The notes under the pieces are model-generated. The model did no database searches, was not told where the DNA came from, and worked only from the letters and a program-made list of their open reading frames with translations. The position numbers and the translations under genes were made by a program. A DNA stretch of 64,000 nucleotides from Isoetes taiwanensis (taxonomy: Eukaryota > Streptophyta > Lycopodiopsida > Isoetales > Isoetaceae). This document shows positions 33,970-44,100 of the stretch, in pieces. Numbering within the stretch: position 1 is the first letter of the stretch; each line of letters begins with the position of its first letter. Location: contig JAJEKV010000015.1 of the NCBI GenBank assembly GCA_021234155.1, forward strand, positions 962,852-1,026,851, in the 5' to 3' direction.

Positions 33970-34727
33970 AAAGTTATAGGGATTTCCCCTTTAATGCTTA
34001 TGGATGGCACCAAATTTTGCACATATACTGCTGCCTTAACTGCCTCTTCCCAAAGGAAATTTGGCAGTCCTGAGTATTTGAGCATGCTTCTTACTGCATT
34101 GAGTATTGTTCTGTTTTTCCTTTCAGCTATTCCATTTTGCTGAGGGGAAAACCTACATGTCAACTGCCTTTTGATGCCATGTATATTGCAGTAGCTCTTG
34201 AATTCATTTGACATGAACTCTCCTCCTCTATCTGATCTCAAGCACTTAATTTTTCTCCCTGTTTCTACCTGTACTTCATTTGCAAAAGTTTTGAATGCCT
34301 CCAAAGCAAGATCTTTTGTTCTTAAACAATATACTTTAGTCATTCTACTGTAATCATCAATAAAAGTCATGAAGTACCTTTTTCCAGAGAGGCTATTTAC
34401 ATTCAGAGGTCCACACAGATCGGTATGTATCAGGTCCAATTTACTTTGTGCTCTTTTCACTGATTTCTTGAAAGGGAGTTTAGTATGTTTTCCCAATATA
34501 CATCCAATGCATTTAAACTTCTCATCACCTTCACTTGTGCCTTTGATTAATCCCTTCTTCATCATAAGTTGTACTGTTTTAGAATTCACATGGCACATCC
34601 TCTCATGCCATGTTCTTAAATTTGTACAGGTCACAAGATTTATACTTGAAGCATAGTGATTTAGATTTAACCCAAAGAGATTGCCAACTCTTTTTCCAAC
34701 AAACTTTAATATATTATTGAGAAACAC
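33891..34727 (-). CDS. copia integrase catalytic region
   Basis: HHCC zinc-binding region (WHERMCH then CIGCILGK) followed by the D-D-E core: LIHTDLCGPL, FIDDYSR, CLRSDRGGEFMSNEF and PQQNGIAERKNRTI. All three acidic residues are present. It catalyses insertion of element DNA in intact relatives. The upstream frame stops between protease and this region. Confidence 0.9.
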   Translation of the reverse strand: MFLNNILKFVGKRVGNLFGLNLNHYASSINLVTCTNLRTWHERMCHVNSKTVQLMMKKGLIKGTSEGDEKFKCIGCILGKHTKLPFKKSVKRAQSKLDLIHTDLCGPLNVNSLSGKRYFMTFIDDYSRMTKVYCLRTKDLALEAFKTFANEVQVETGRKIKCLRSDRGGEFMSNEFKSYCNIHGIKRQLTCRFSPQQNGIAERKNRTILNAVRSMLKYSGLPNFLWEEAVKAAVYVQNLVPSISIKGEIPITLWSGKLPDYTGLKPMDVWLLCMFLTS

Positions 34728-34909
34728 TTTACATTCAATCTTTCAAACAACACTTTATATCCAGGATCTACAAAGTGACATCTTTGAAACCAGATTTCTA
34801 ACTAGGCACGGCACCACGAGAGAACATTTTCAAGTTTGATGCCTTTCCTTCAAGATCATAGAGCTCGAGCATTCTGTGTCTTTGATTTCTTGCAAATCTC
34901 CATTTCAAG

Positions 34910-36115
34910 TTACCGCGTGCCCCTTGTCACTCTTTTGCGGTCTTTAAGCAATTTTGAGGAAGATGTCACATCCTCTCGGCTCCACGAATCTATAATTATC
35001 ATATCATGGTCATTTGCATCATGCATTAAATGACAAATTTTAGTACAACTTACCTCATCATCTTCATTCTGCTCGTCCTCTTCACCTTGAGTTTCTTGAG
35101 CTAAGTTTAATGTTGGATTTTCCTTTGAGCTCCCTTTTCCTCTTTGAGCAAAGCTCACCTTGCCACCTCTTCCCTTGGCTTTCCCTTTTACATTCTGCCC
35201 TCTTGGGCTGGGACAACTAGAAGCAAAGTGCCCCTTGCCATCACAATTAAAGCATACAACTTCTTTTGTTGCCTTTGGACATTCAGCTTTTAAGTGACCA
35301 TATGCATTACAATTGTAGCATGGTCCAACCTTATCTCTGCCAGCCTTGATTCCTTTCTTTCCTTTGTGTTTCCCTGCATACAGTACTTCTGTGGTATGAT
35401 CATCCTCATCTTGTCCAATCTGCCTTTGCTCAAACTCTGTTCTTATTATTTGTATGGCATGTTCCTTCGTTCTTGCTATATTTCTCAAGAGAGTAGCTAA
35501 ATAAGCATTGTGTGACCACGATACGGAGATGACCCGACCAATTGATCTTTGCTCATTCAGTATGACACCAGCACCTTCAAGATCAGCTACAATAGAATCG
35601 AATTTTTCAAGAAATTCTGTTATATTATCTTTATCGTGCAGTTTTAACTTCCTTAACTGTTTTTCTAAAACATCTATCTGAGAGGATGTTTTAGCTTCAT
35701 AGTTTGTAACCATGTAAGTCCACATTTCCCTAGGACTCAACCCCCTGAGTTTGAGCTTGATAACAGGTCCAACTTTACAGCTAATAATAGCTTGAGCTTC
35801 CTTGATTTTAATCACCTCCTCTGGCTGCCTCCTAGAAGTGACTGTTGGTCCTGTGCTTTCTCCAGAACCCTCTGTTTGAGCAACTCCACCAGCTGTGGAA
35901 TCTCCCTCACTTGAGCTTGAACTAGCTCCACTTGCTCGTGCTGATCCAGAACTAACATGACTGTCAGTCTGCCTACTTGCATTTGGATCAACCAAGTGCC
36001 ATAAACTCTCAAATTCCAAGACTTCTTGGATGCTTTGTTTCCAGACTTGGAAACCACTCTCCCCTTTAAAGACTTCAATTGCATTAAGCAAGTTTGCTCC
36101 GAATCTGCTGGACAT
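34910..36115 (-). CDS. copia gag with two zinc knuckles, broken at protease
   Basis: 401 codons from a methionine close to the primer-binding site. It contains a capsid-like helical region (VIKLKLRGLSPREMW, LEKQLRKLKLHDKDNI), a serine-rich insert near residue 55, and two CCHC knuckles, CYNCNAYGHLKAEC and CFNCDGKGHFASSC. The frame runs towards the protease but reads IIIDSWSREDV where active elements have DSGA, then stops soon after. The aspartic protease active site is therefore lost. Gag packages element RNA. Confidence 0.85.
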   Translation of the reverse strand: MSSRFGANLLNAIEVFKGESGFQVWKQSIQEVLEFESLWHLVDPNASRQTDSHVSSGSARASGASSSSSEGDSTAGGVAQTEGSGESTGPTVTSRRQPEEVIKIKEAQAIISCKVGPVIKLKLRGLSPREMWTYMVTNYEAKTSSQIDVLEKQLRKLKLHDKDNITEFLEKFDSIVADLEGAGVILNEQRSIGRVISVSWSHNAYLATLLRNIARTKEHAIQIIRTEFEQRQIGQDEDDHTTEVLYAGKHKGKKGIKAGRDKVGPCYNCNAYGHLKAECPKATKEVVCFNCDGKGHFASSCPSPRGQNVKGKAKGRGGKVSFAQRGKGSSKENPTLNLAQETQGEEDEQNEDDEVSCTKICHLMHDANDHDMIIIDSWSREDVTSSSKLLKDRKRVTRGTR

Positions 36116-36139
36116 GATTGTAATTCCCTGGATCTTATA

Positions 36140-36151
36140 GCTCTGATACCA
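36140..36151 (-). other. copia primer-binding site (initiator tRNA-Met type)
   Basis: TGGTATCAGAGC on the minus strand, one base inside the 5' LTR, fixing the orientation of the element. Confidence 0.9.
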
Positions 36152-36152
36152 A

Positions 36153-36849
36153 TGAAGAATTCAAATATAAAAGCAACCCTTTGTTTAGTCAATCACTTTC
36201 ATAGTGTATTTCACATTTTAATAGAATAGATCCATGACAACAAATCTATGCAATAGTCTCAACAATACTCAAATATTCAAAAGTCCTTTAAGATTCAATG
36301 ATCTCACAGTTGACTTAGTCCTTAATCATTTCATGTTCTTCTAAGTCATTAATAATGAAAGGCAAACCATTTTAAACAATATACCTTCGAAACCTTATAA
36401 TGCTACAGTAACTTTACTGTAGCAGAGGTATTGACTCCCTTTGACCAGCTCCCGAACTTAACCTTTAATGGTCGGATCTTCAATTCCTGTCACTGTATCC
36501 AATCACACTATGTTCGATACTAATCTATACTTCTTGCCATTGCTTTATAGCTCAGATCCGGCCGCTATGGCGGACCGACCGAGCCGTTTGCCTAGAGGTT
36601 CCAAATCCAGAACATTTGAAACTCATTTCCCCCTTAGATATATCATCGTGTCATCATCTTCGATGGTTACTAATAATAATATGCAACTTCTTAACCATTG
36701 GCTTTTCAAACGAGCTAGGTTAAATTTAGTTTAACCTTAGAACAATGCTCACCTTAGGACATTAATCCTTTGCACCTTCAACCTTCCACATTTGCATGCA
36801 GCATATTTCTCCAGGCTCTGAGAACATTGTGACATGAACATATTCAACA
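36153..36849 (-). repeat. LTR of copia element (5' LTR on the minus strand)
   Basis: 697 bp, near-identical partner of 31103-31801. Differences seen include GGTTGG versus GGTCGG, ATCCGG versus ATCCAG, CATATTCC versus CATATTTC, and CACATAG versus CACAG. Confidence 0.9.
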
Positions 36850-38407
36850 TTCCTTCAAATCTGTACATACAAAACAGACAATTCCTAGAAGTTTGAGCAC
36901 CTGAACTGATTACGTTATACATAGCCTTCTCAGTTTTTAAATCGGAAGCTAAATGAAACTTCACCCTAAATGAACCATGACCATCCACTTGCAATAATTC
37001 ACCTGATTCATAAATGCTACGCATTCTTGGAATATTCGTTTGATCGAATACCCATTTCAAAACTGTGAAGTTTTCTTTTTGAACTTGAAACATGCCAAGC
37101 CACCAGGTATGATCCTCTGATTGAGTTGAAAACCACTCAGGATCTCTTTTTGACTTAGGCAATAGCATTTGCTCTCCATACTTTGCTTCTAAAGCATAGT
37201 TCATGAGAACTAAGGAAACTCTTTCAAATTTTTTCTTGGTTGTTAACTCCATCTCGTCGAGTTTTATGCAAACTTCCAATTCCTCTAACTCAGAAGATTT
37301 TACATTATAAAACACGACCATGAGCTTTAAGACGCTCTCTAAATTGAACCAAATATTGTTATTCTCGGTTAAACTAATCATTTCGCATTGATTATTTTTT
37401 GCTACCTTTGTTACGCACGGAGCTCCAGACTGGATAGAATGCATGCCCCCAAGGATCTCTTCAACGTTAGCATTCCTCTTTTTCCTAATGGTTTCCACTA
37501 TGTAAGGACGGGGAATAATCACTTTCTTTGTGCCTAGGGATTTTAATGCAGCCTGAAAGGGTTTAAAGAGGCTCCTATATCCCTGTCTGCTCAAACCAAT
37601 GCTGTCACAAGTGGTCTGCACTTCATTTGCATCCATTCTTGAGTAAATATCCTGTATAACCATGTCTAAGACCTCTCTTTTCAATCCCACATTATATGGT
37701 TCATTTAACAACGCAAGTATTTCATCTTTTGAAGCCATATTCATAAAAACTTTTCCAATGTTCTCTCGCACAACTCCCCTTTTCTTTTTGCTGTTGAAAA
37801 GTTTATGAATTGCATACACTCTCCTCCTACATGCTCCCCCTTTTGGAGCTAACACCTCTATGGGCTTCATCTGTTTTTTCCTCTCACGAAGGCCTCTTCT
37901 TGAGTCTCTTCAAGCGAGCTTCCAAACATTTTACTCTACATTCAGCCCGCATCCGATCATTTTCAGCACGATATTTCTCAACCTCATTTTGTTTGATCAC
38001 AAAATTATCAATAACAATATCACTACGCAACTGCATGACATTCTTCTCTAACGATGCAATTTTTGCTGTCAATGAGGACTTTTCTAATGAGCATTGCTCT
38101 AATTGGTACTTGCGTGTCTCAATTTCATGCGCATAAATCCTAATGGTGCAACAAAGCTGGTCTATATATTTCTTCATGTTCTCACAATAACCGAGCATTC
38201 CATTTCTTCCCTCACAAACAAACTTCACCAAAGAAGTGACAGAATTAAAATCTGGGGTTCTACCTGTTATTGGATCTTTGGGGTAGATATCTCCTTGTGC
38301 CCACAAATCTGCATTTTTAGCTCCATTAGACCTCAAAAATTCCCTCTTTTCTTGTTCCAGATTTGTGCATATTCTGCAGGCAAACGAATTTTAATTTCAG
38401 TTGTCAT
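36850..38407 (-). pseudogene. DDE-type transposase-like gene, family 1: N-terminal and central part
   Basis: ATG 38407 reads MTTEIKIRLPAEYAQIWNKK. A one-base shift near 38350 leads to the frame RSNGAKNADLWAQGDIY. A long coiled coil follows (roughly codons 90-155, with ETRKYQLEQCSLEKSSLTAK and QNEVEKYRAEND). A second shift near 37895 leads to the frame MKPIEVLAPKGGACRRRVY (from 37870). That frame continues through RMDANEVQTTCDSIGLSRQG, VDGHGSFRVKF and DLKTEKAMYNVISSGAQTSR, with CLFCMYRFE just before the copia LTR at 36849. D-L-K plus C-x-x-C in this spacing is shared with uncharacterised transposase-like proteins of invertebrates and non-seed plants (from memory). The family name is unknown to me. 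The gene resumes at 31102. Confidence 0.5.
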
Positions 38408-38826
38408 GGCCAAGAACAGTCTGCCCTGAGCTGCAAGAGAAAATATGGAACACAAAGCAAATACAAACTACCTTACATCCACGATTTCAGTTCTATGATT
38501 AGAATTCACAAATCCAATTTCGAATTTGAGAGGCTTTTCATGGCGCGAAGAATAAACTGGCGGAAAAAACTAAAACTTACCCGGCAATTTGTTCCAGAGG
38601 TCTTCGGATCCCAGTTTCCTATTTGAAAGTGTGGTCGGGAGAGGTCTGGTCGGGAGCTATCCTTTTGGAATTTTGTGAAACAAAAAAATAAAAAAATAAT
38701 ATGACCTCCATAATTTTAGCATTGGGTAGGTCTTTATTATCCAACAACTATTTCGTGAGTTTAGGGGGTTGGTAAATGGTGCATTAATATTATAAAAAAT
38801 TAAAATAAACAAATAAATATAATTTC
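38408..38826. other. AT-rich junction between two transposase-like genes
   Basis: No gene. It contains GTGGTCGGGAGAGGTCTGGT and then a second GGTCGGGAG (about 38631-38658), and a 130-bp A+T stretch. It probably contains the edge of one or both elements, but I could not find matching terminal inverted repeats. Confidence 0.4.
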
Positions 38827-41143
38827 TTAGGAGGACGGTTCCAGATCCCAACCTGCCTCTAATGGAAGCCTCAAAAAATCGGATTCATCTAAATCCTTTG
38901 GAACATTTACAAAATGGGGAAGTGACGTCTTCTTTTGATCCATGCCGTCTACCACCACAGGCATATATTCGAGTGGCCTCTCCAAAGATTTCTTTCTATG
39001 TTTTGCTAGCTTCTTTCTCTCCAAGGCTTGAGCCTCTCTGTGAACTTGCAACTCTTGAGTTATCTGATCTGCAATTAAGGACATTAGTCAGTACCTTGAA
39101 GCAATAGTAAGGCTCCACAGAACTGCAGCTAAGCTTTTGTAGTCGTGCTATGCGCGCATAGGCAAAGCTTGTCAGTATCTTGAAGCAACAATGAAGGCTC
39201 CACAGGCTGCAAAAGCTTTTGTAGGCGTGCTATCTTGCGCATAGATAGGCGAGCTGGCTGTGGGGGAAGGGGCGGCTACAAGATTGAAGAGACTGTTTGT
39301 GCGAGTACTACAAGATTAAAAAAGACCCGCTATCGCACATAGACAAACTCAAGACTAAATAGCCGTGCTATGCCTGCATAAGACAATGTCTCTAGCCGTG
39401 CTACCGAGAAGGGATTAGACGAAAGGGACGTACTTTTTTCTAGAATATCCTTTGCCATTGATCGTTTTTGCTTTAATGTGGAGCAGCTAGTACACACCAA
39501 AAAATCAAGTGCCTCTTGAATCCTAACAAGATTAAATTCTTGCTTCCACAACCTCAAGAAGTAGGAATAGGATATGAACTTCGACTTGAACTCGAAAAGA
39601 CCCTTGTACATCTTTGTAGACTTCCTTCTTAGTAATACTGTCTGTCAGATGATATACATGACTGTTTGGAAGTCGCTCACAGTTAGAGTCAAAGAAACCT
39701 ACCAAGCAAGCTTTTGCTTCTAGGCAATACATACCGACAACTTTCTTTGGGTGTGAATAGTCATCAATGCATGGATTCCTGTCTAACCTCTTTTGCACTC
39801 TTGACATGCGACGACTTCCAATGGCATGTATTCTTTTAAAAGCAAGTTGGCACACTGTGTTGCTCGAAACATAGTATGAAAAATTGTCTCCAACTTCAGG
39901 CCTTACACTGTATGCCAAGTATAACTCTTGATCACCTTTCGACATTGACAAAAACCGTTGTCTTATGTGCCTTAAAGACGAAAATGTACTAAAGGCCTGT
40001 AAGCATTTTTTCTGACAGCAATTCAGTCTCCTCAGCTTTCTCATGTAAGAGGCAGGTCCCATCAATCGCTTTCGCATAATAAGTTCTAAAAGCTTTTACT
40101 GTGGGATCCCTCTTAAATCTTTTCGCACTGATGTATGGGTTTTTCACTGCAGGACTTTTATTCTGAGCAGTGTCTGTGGTAGGTCTTTCAGGAGTGCAGA
40201 ACTGCACGTCTTCAAACACGGGATCATCAACCTTGTCGCCCTCAACGGAAGTGCCAGGTCTGTCAGCAAATAATGTTCTCGACTTTCTTTTCAGAACTTG
40301 AAGGTCTTCCTTAGAAGACCTTTCTGTTAGAGAAGGGCCAGCAGCACGCACTACAATATATTGCAACGATTCTGTAGTTCCTGGAGAGGTGAAGGAGTAT
40401 CAAAAATAGAGTGAGTACGTTGAGTAGGGGAAGAGGAGAAGATACTTTGTATTGTGGGGGGAGGGTGTTTTAAAAGCGGACGGATCTTTGTAAAAGCGTG
40501 TTTTGGAGATGGAGTTTGAAAAGAGGTAGACACACGTAGTAGGTGTAAAGGGGAGGGAGACAGTGTGGAGGAGGTAGCATCCGGGAGAAACGTATCGAAG
40601 TCTTCTTCATCGTCACCTACTGGTGTGGGTGTGTTGTAACGACCACGAGTTAATATTGCCACATTAACAGGAGGAGTTGAAGTAAAAAACCTCTTCATCG
40701 TTGCTCTTGCTGCACAAGGAAGAGTGACTTGTTTCAGCCATTAAACCCTCTCCCTTCAAACCTGCAAGTCTACATGCCCATGCGCGCATAGAAAAGCAGT
40801 TACAATCGTCATATACACTAGTTGCCCATGCGCGCATAGACAGGGAAAAAATATGTCTATGTGCGCATACTTCAATACGAAAAGTAGATGCCACACAACC
40901 AAGAAACATTATAAAATATTAGACATTATCTCCACAAGCCAATGCCTGCAACCAAAACTAGATGTGTATGCAAGAATTCATAGACGAAAAGCAAAGTATG
41001 TAACACAATATAAATACGAAAACATATGGAGGCATTTGCACATACAGACGATACTCCAAGGCGCTCGACCTCCGCCTAGAATTTTGCTCTTCCGTTTCGA
41101 ACAGTAGCATCTCCATAGAATTCTGCATAGCGTCGCCAAACAT
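38827..41143 (-). pseudogene. DDE-type transposase-like gene (family 2, copy 3), best-preserved N-terminal two thirds
   Basis: Possible exon 1 is 41046-41143 (MFGDAMQNSMEMLL, donor GTATGT). An intron holding three palindromes follows, then frames at 40351-40698 (Pro/Ser/Thr-rich), 39989-40366, 39532-40077 and 39434-39611. Landmarks are NCCQKKCLQAFSTFSSLRHI, VCQLAFKRIHAIGSRRMSRV, ITKKEVY, YFLRLWKQEF and CTSC. A clean phase-1 intron 39069-39433 (GTACGT...TTGCAG) joins DILEKN to QITQELQVHREAQALERKK, followed by VVVDGMDQKKTSLPHF. The reading stops soon after LPLEAGWDLEPSS (38830). The LDN/NKN and GHTHxDID blocks seen in copies 1 and 2 are missing, so the gene is truncated towards the family-1 gene. 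One-base shifts near 39600 and 40030 also break it. It diverges from the methyltransferase gene at 41.1-45.2 kb. Confidence 0.65.
39069..39433 (-). other. intron of the family-2 transposase-like gene carrying palindrome copies
   Basis: Donor GTACGT at 39433 and acceptor TTAATTGCAG ending at 39069 restore a continuous conserved frame. The intron holds one exact CTATGCGCGCATAG (39148-39161) and three degenerate ones (39229, 39329 and 39368). Confidence 0.65.
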
Positions 41144-44100
41144 GTCAGGTGAAAGGTACGTAAACATCTCAGCCAGTAGCAGTTTACAGTACTTGTTAGA
41201 AATTTTATACCAAATGTTGCCCGTTTAGGGTCTTTTGGTTAGAGTCAAAGATAGTTGATTTTTAGCTTTTTGGACATCTTGTTTGCCGAATTTCTTCTTG
41301 GGCAGTAGCATTTAGTGTTTTTTTCTTTCATTGTCTATGCGCGCATAGGCATTCTGTCTTTTTTCTTATTATTGTTTTTGCGCGCACAGGCATATTGTTT
41401 TTTCTCTTCTTGTATTGTCTATGCACGCATAGGCACCAACTTTTTTAGCATCCCTTGTCTATGCGCGCATAGGCATTTACCTTTTATCCTGCCATTGTCT
41501 ATGCGCGCATAGGCATAATGTTTTTTACTTGCGGTTGTCTATGCGCGCATAGGCCTTTCCAATGTTAGATCTGCTTGTGCATTTTCTAGCTGTCTTTTAA
41601 TATGTTTTTTCTGTCTTGTAGAACCAAGAAAAATCCTAAAGCTGGCTCCTCCCAAAGGCTGCCAAGAAGAGGAAGACGACAAAGGATAAGAATCAACCGA
41701 AGGATGATGCACCTACACCTTTCATGATCACTGAGGACGGTTCCTATTTCTGTAAGGACCAGCAGTGGCTACTTGTAAGAGGAACTGGTGAGCCTGTAAC
41801 GGCCCATTTTTTGTATCTGTACATTTGTGACAGTTTTGGTAAAGAACCCAAAGACTTGGACAGCTTCAAGAGATGTGGCAGGTTAATAGATACCGAGCTC
41901 TTCGGTATGTTTCATATTAACTGCACCACATCGACTAAGGGGTCTCAACATGTTTACTCGGTGGAACCCATTTCTTTAAGCTCAGTATGTCGTCTCCCGA
42001 GGACATGCAGGGTTACATTCAGGCCAGAATGAAAGCAAAAATTGTAAGTATTGTCTATGCGCGCATAGCTTGAGAAACTTTAATGTTCTTCTTGCGCTAA
42101 TGGAATGTTTCTTTGCAGGATCTTGTCATTATTTTAAAGGACCTGCTATTGTGCAAGGATCCTATTTTAACTTCTAGTGCCTCTGTTCCTAAATTATTAA
42201 AAGATGCAATGCCCTCTGCTCCAAAACTTACCCTTTCCAAAGCAATAGGGAGCGCCACTTTGCAAGTGGTCGAAGATGAGGAAGAGGAGGAAGAAGTAGA
42301 GGAAATCGAAGAGGAGGATGTAGAGGAGGAAGAGGAGGAGCCACCTAAAAAAAAAGGTAAAAGAAATTACTATAAGGCTGGCCTAGTTACAACCACATCA
42401 CCTCCGCTCTCAAAAGCTGCCAGGAAGGCCCTTAAGCAAGCTTTGCCGTCAGGACCGGGCATGAAGATAGCAAGCAAGGAGAAGGACATGGCAAGTAAGA
42501 AGCTCGAGGAAATCGAGCTGAGATGTCGCGTGCCCGGCATCATGCATCTCTCTGTAGACTGTGTAAAGCTTGCACCTAAGGATGAGCAAGGTGTAAGACA
42601 ACTGCAGGTACGAAACATTTACAATGGCCACTTAACTGCACTGAAAAAAAAGAACAAGAGACAGGCCGAATGCATCAATAGCTCCTCATATTTGTATAGT
42701 TGATCCCGCTTGATTGTAATGATAAGGAGCTGTTCGTTAAGGAAGAGGGGCGAGAACTACGATATACTATGTTTTAGGGGCACCCACGGTTTCAAGGCAA
42801 GAAGACAAATATACAAGGAAACAAAGGAGCATTTGCTTCTCACAAATCTTTGCCTTTGTTTACGTGGGTGTCCTTGACTTCGAGGCAAAGTCGCTTGCAA
42901 TGAGCCACAACGCGTGGACAATGAGTATCGGATGAGTATGAGCTTCACAGATAAAATTAAATTCATGCACAAGGAATATGAACTCTTCCGTTCAAAGCAC
43001 CAAGGTGAGAAAGATATTAATGAAGACCGTGCTCATGCACGGCCTTAAAAGAACAAAGGCATACTCTTGAGTCTTTGCCTAACTTACTCCACCTCAGATG
43101 CCAGAGCATCTCTTATAAAATATGGAGCATCTCTTATAAAATATGATAATTATTTTCAGTTAGCTTTCCGGCATGGACGTGTAAGTATTTTCTCTCGACC
43201 TTCGCCTTTGGCTATGCCCGCATGGCTCTTAAATATTTTTTTAACATGCTTGTTGTTTTCTATGTTAGGTTTGGGAGCTACAAGAAAAAAATTTTGACAT
43301 GTTCTCTGAGGGCACTTTAAAAACTAAAGGAAGGAAGGAAGGAAGGAAGGTACTTTTATCGTCCACGGAGACCAATCGGTCTATGGGACCCAATACAAAA
43401 ACGCAGCAAGCGGATTACTGCCCGGATTAAAAAACGGCAAGTCAACGGATTCCAAGAGGAAAAAACTGATCCCGCAAACATAATGGCCTGGCGTGAAATG
43501 CAAGGCCTAAAAAATGTTGACAAAGTTTGTGAGGTCCTGCAAAAGTTTGTTGATAAACAGTTCACTCTGGAAGAGATGCAGAGAGAATTTAAGCAGTAAG
43601 CCTACATTACACACTCACATTTTTTCCAATGTTTGTTATTAACCTCTTGGAACGTTTGCAGCCAAAAAGATTGTGCACTCTGTCGACAGAATGCTAATGG
43701 TTCACCTCAACTGCGACAACTGGGAGAAGGTGCGGGAATTATACCCCACGTGGTCATCAGACGAAAAAATAAATCAATATGCCACCAACTTTACAAACTG
43801 GGTATGTCATTTGTTTCTCCTTCTTGCTGCTTGAGTTAAGGTATTCGTTTTGTACACGTGCTATCGCGCCGCGATAGCATGTGGTTGAGGACCTTGTGGT
43901 AGTGCTATCTTGCATAGCGGCCAAGCATAGCACTACCACAAGGTCCCTCACTCTCATGCTATGCGCGCATAGCACAGGAGTGAGGGAGCTGTCGTTTTGT
44001 TTCTTACAAATTTTTTCGGCTTTCAAAAAAAGAAAGACCCCATGCCACCTGGATTTTTAAACATGGTCCGGCTAGCTTAGGAGGAGCGGTCAAAGCTGAA

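Larger units (their letters stand above)
31103..36849 (-). mobile_element. Ty1/copia LTR retrotransposon, young, inserted in the family-1 gene
   Basis: Full-length structure on the minus strand: 5' LTR 36153-36849, primer-binding site 36140-36151, gag, protease remnant, integrase, reverse transcriptase, RNase H, polypurine tract 31802-31812 and 3' LTR 31103-31801. The LTRs are nearly identical, so insertion was recent on a molecular-clock argument, yet the internal frame is broken in several places. The flanks split a transposase-like frame exactly between FCMYRFE on one side and QQKGKSF on the other. The expected 5-bp target duplication is not evident (AGGAA before and CAGCA after on the minus strand). 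Confidence 0.9.

Noticed and set aside
30135-41143. family-1 and family-2 transposase-like frames as one gene
   Set aside because: Their conserved blocks differ (DLK...CxxC, QGMEK versus GMDQxKT, GHTHxDID), each has its own N-terminus, and a non-coding AT-rich junction separates them.
41335-41552. CRISPR-like array of palindromic repeats with unique spacers
   Set aside because: Plant nuclear context, no cas genes, only six units, T-rich low-complexity spacers, and the same palindrome is also scattered singly over 6 kb.
42119-42703. independent gene of 196 codons
   Set aside because: It is preceded by a splice acceptor, continues the frame of the upstream exon and contains the acidic linker of the methyltransferase gene, so it is treated as an exon.
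43889-43946. microRNA gene
   Set aside because: A perfect 20-bp hairpin alone is not evidence; no small-RNA data or conservation, so it is listed only as an observation.
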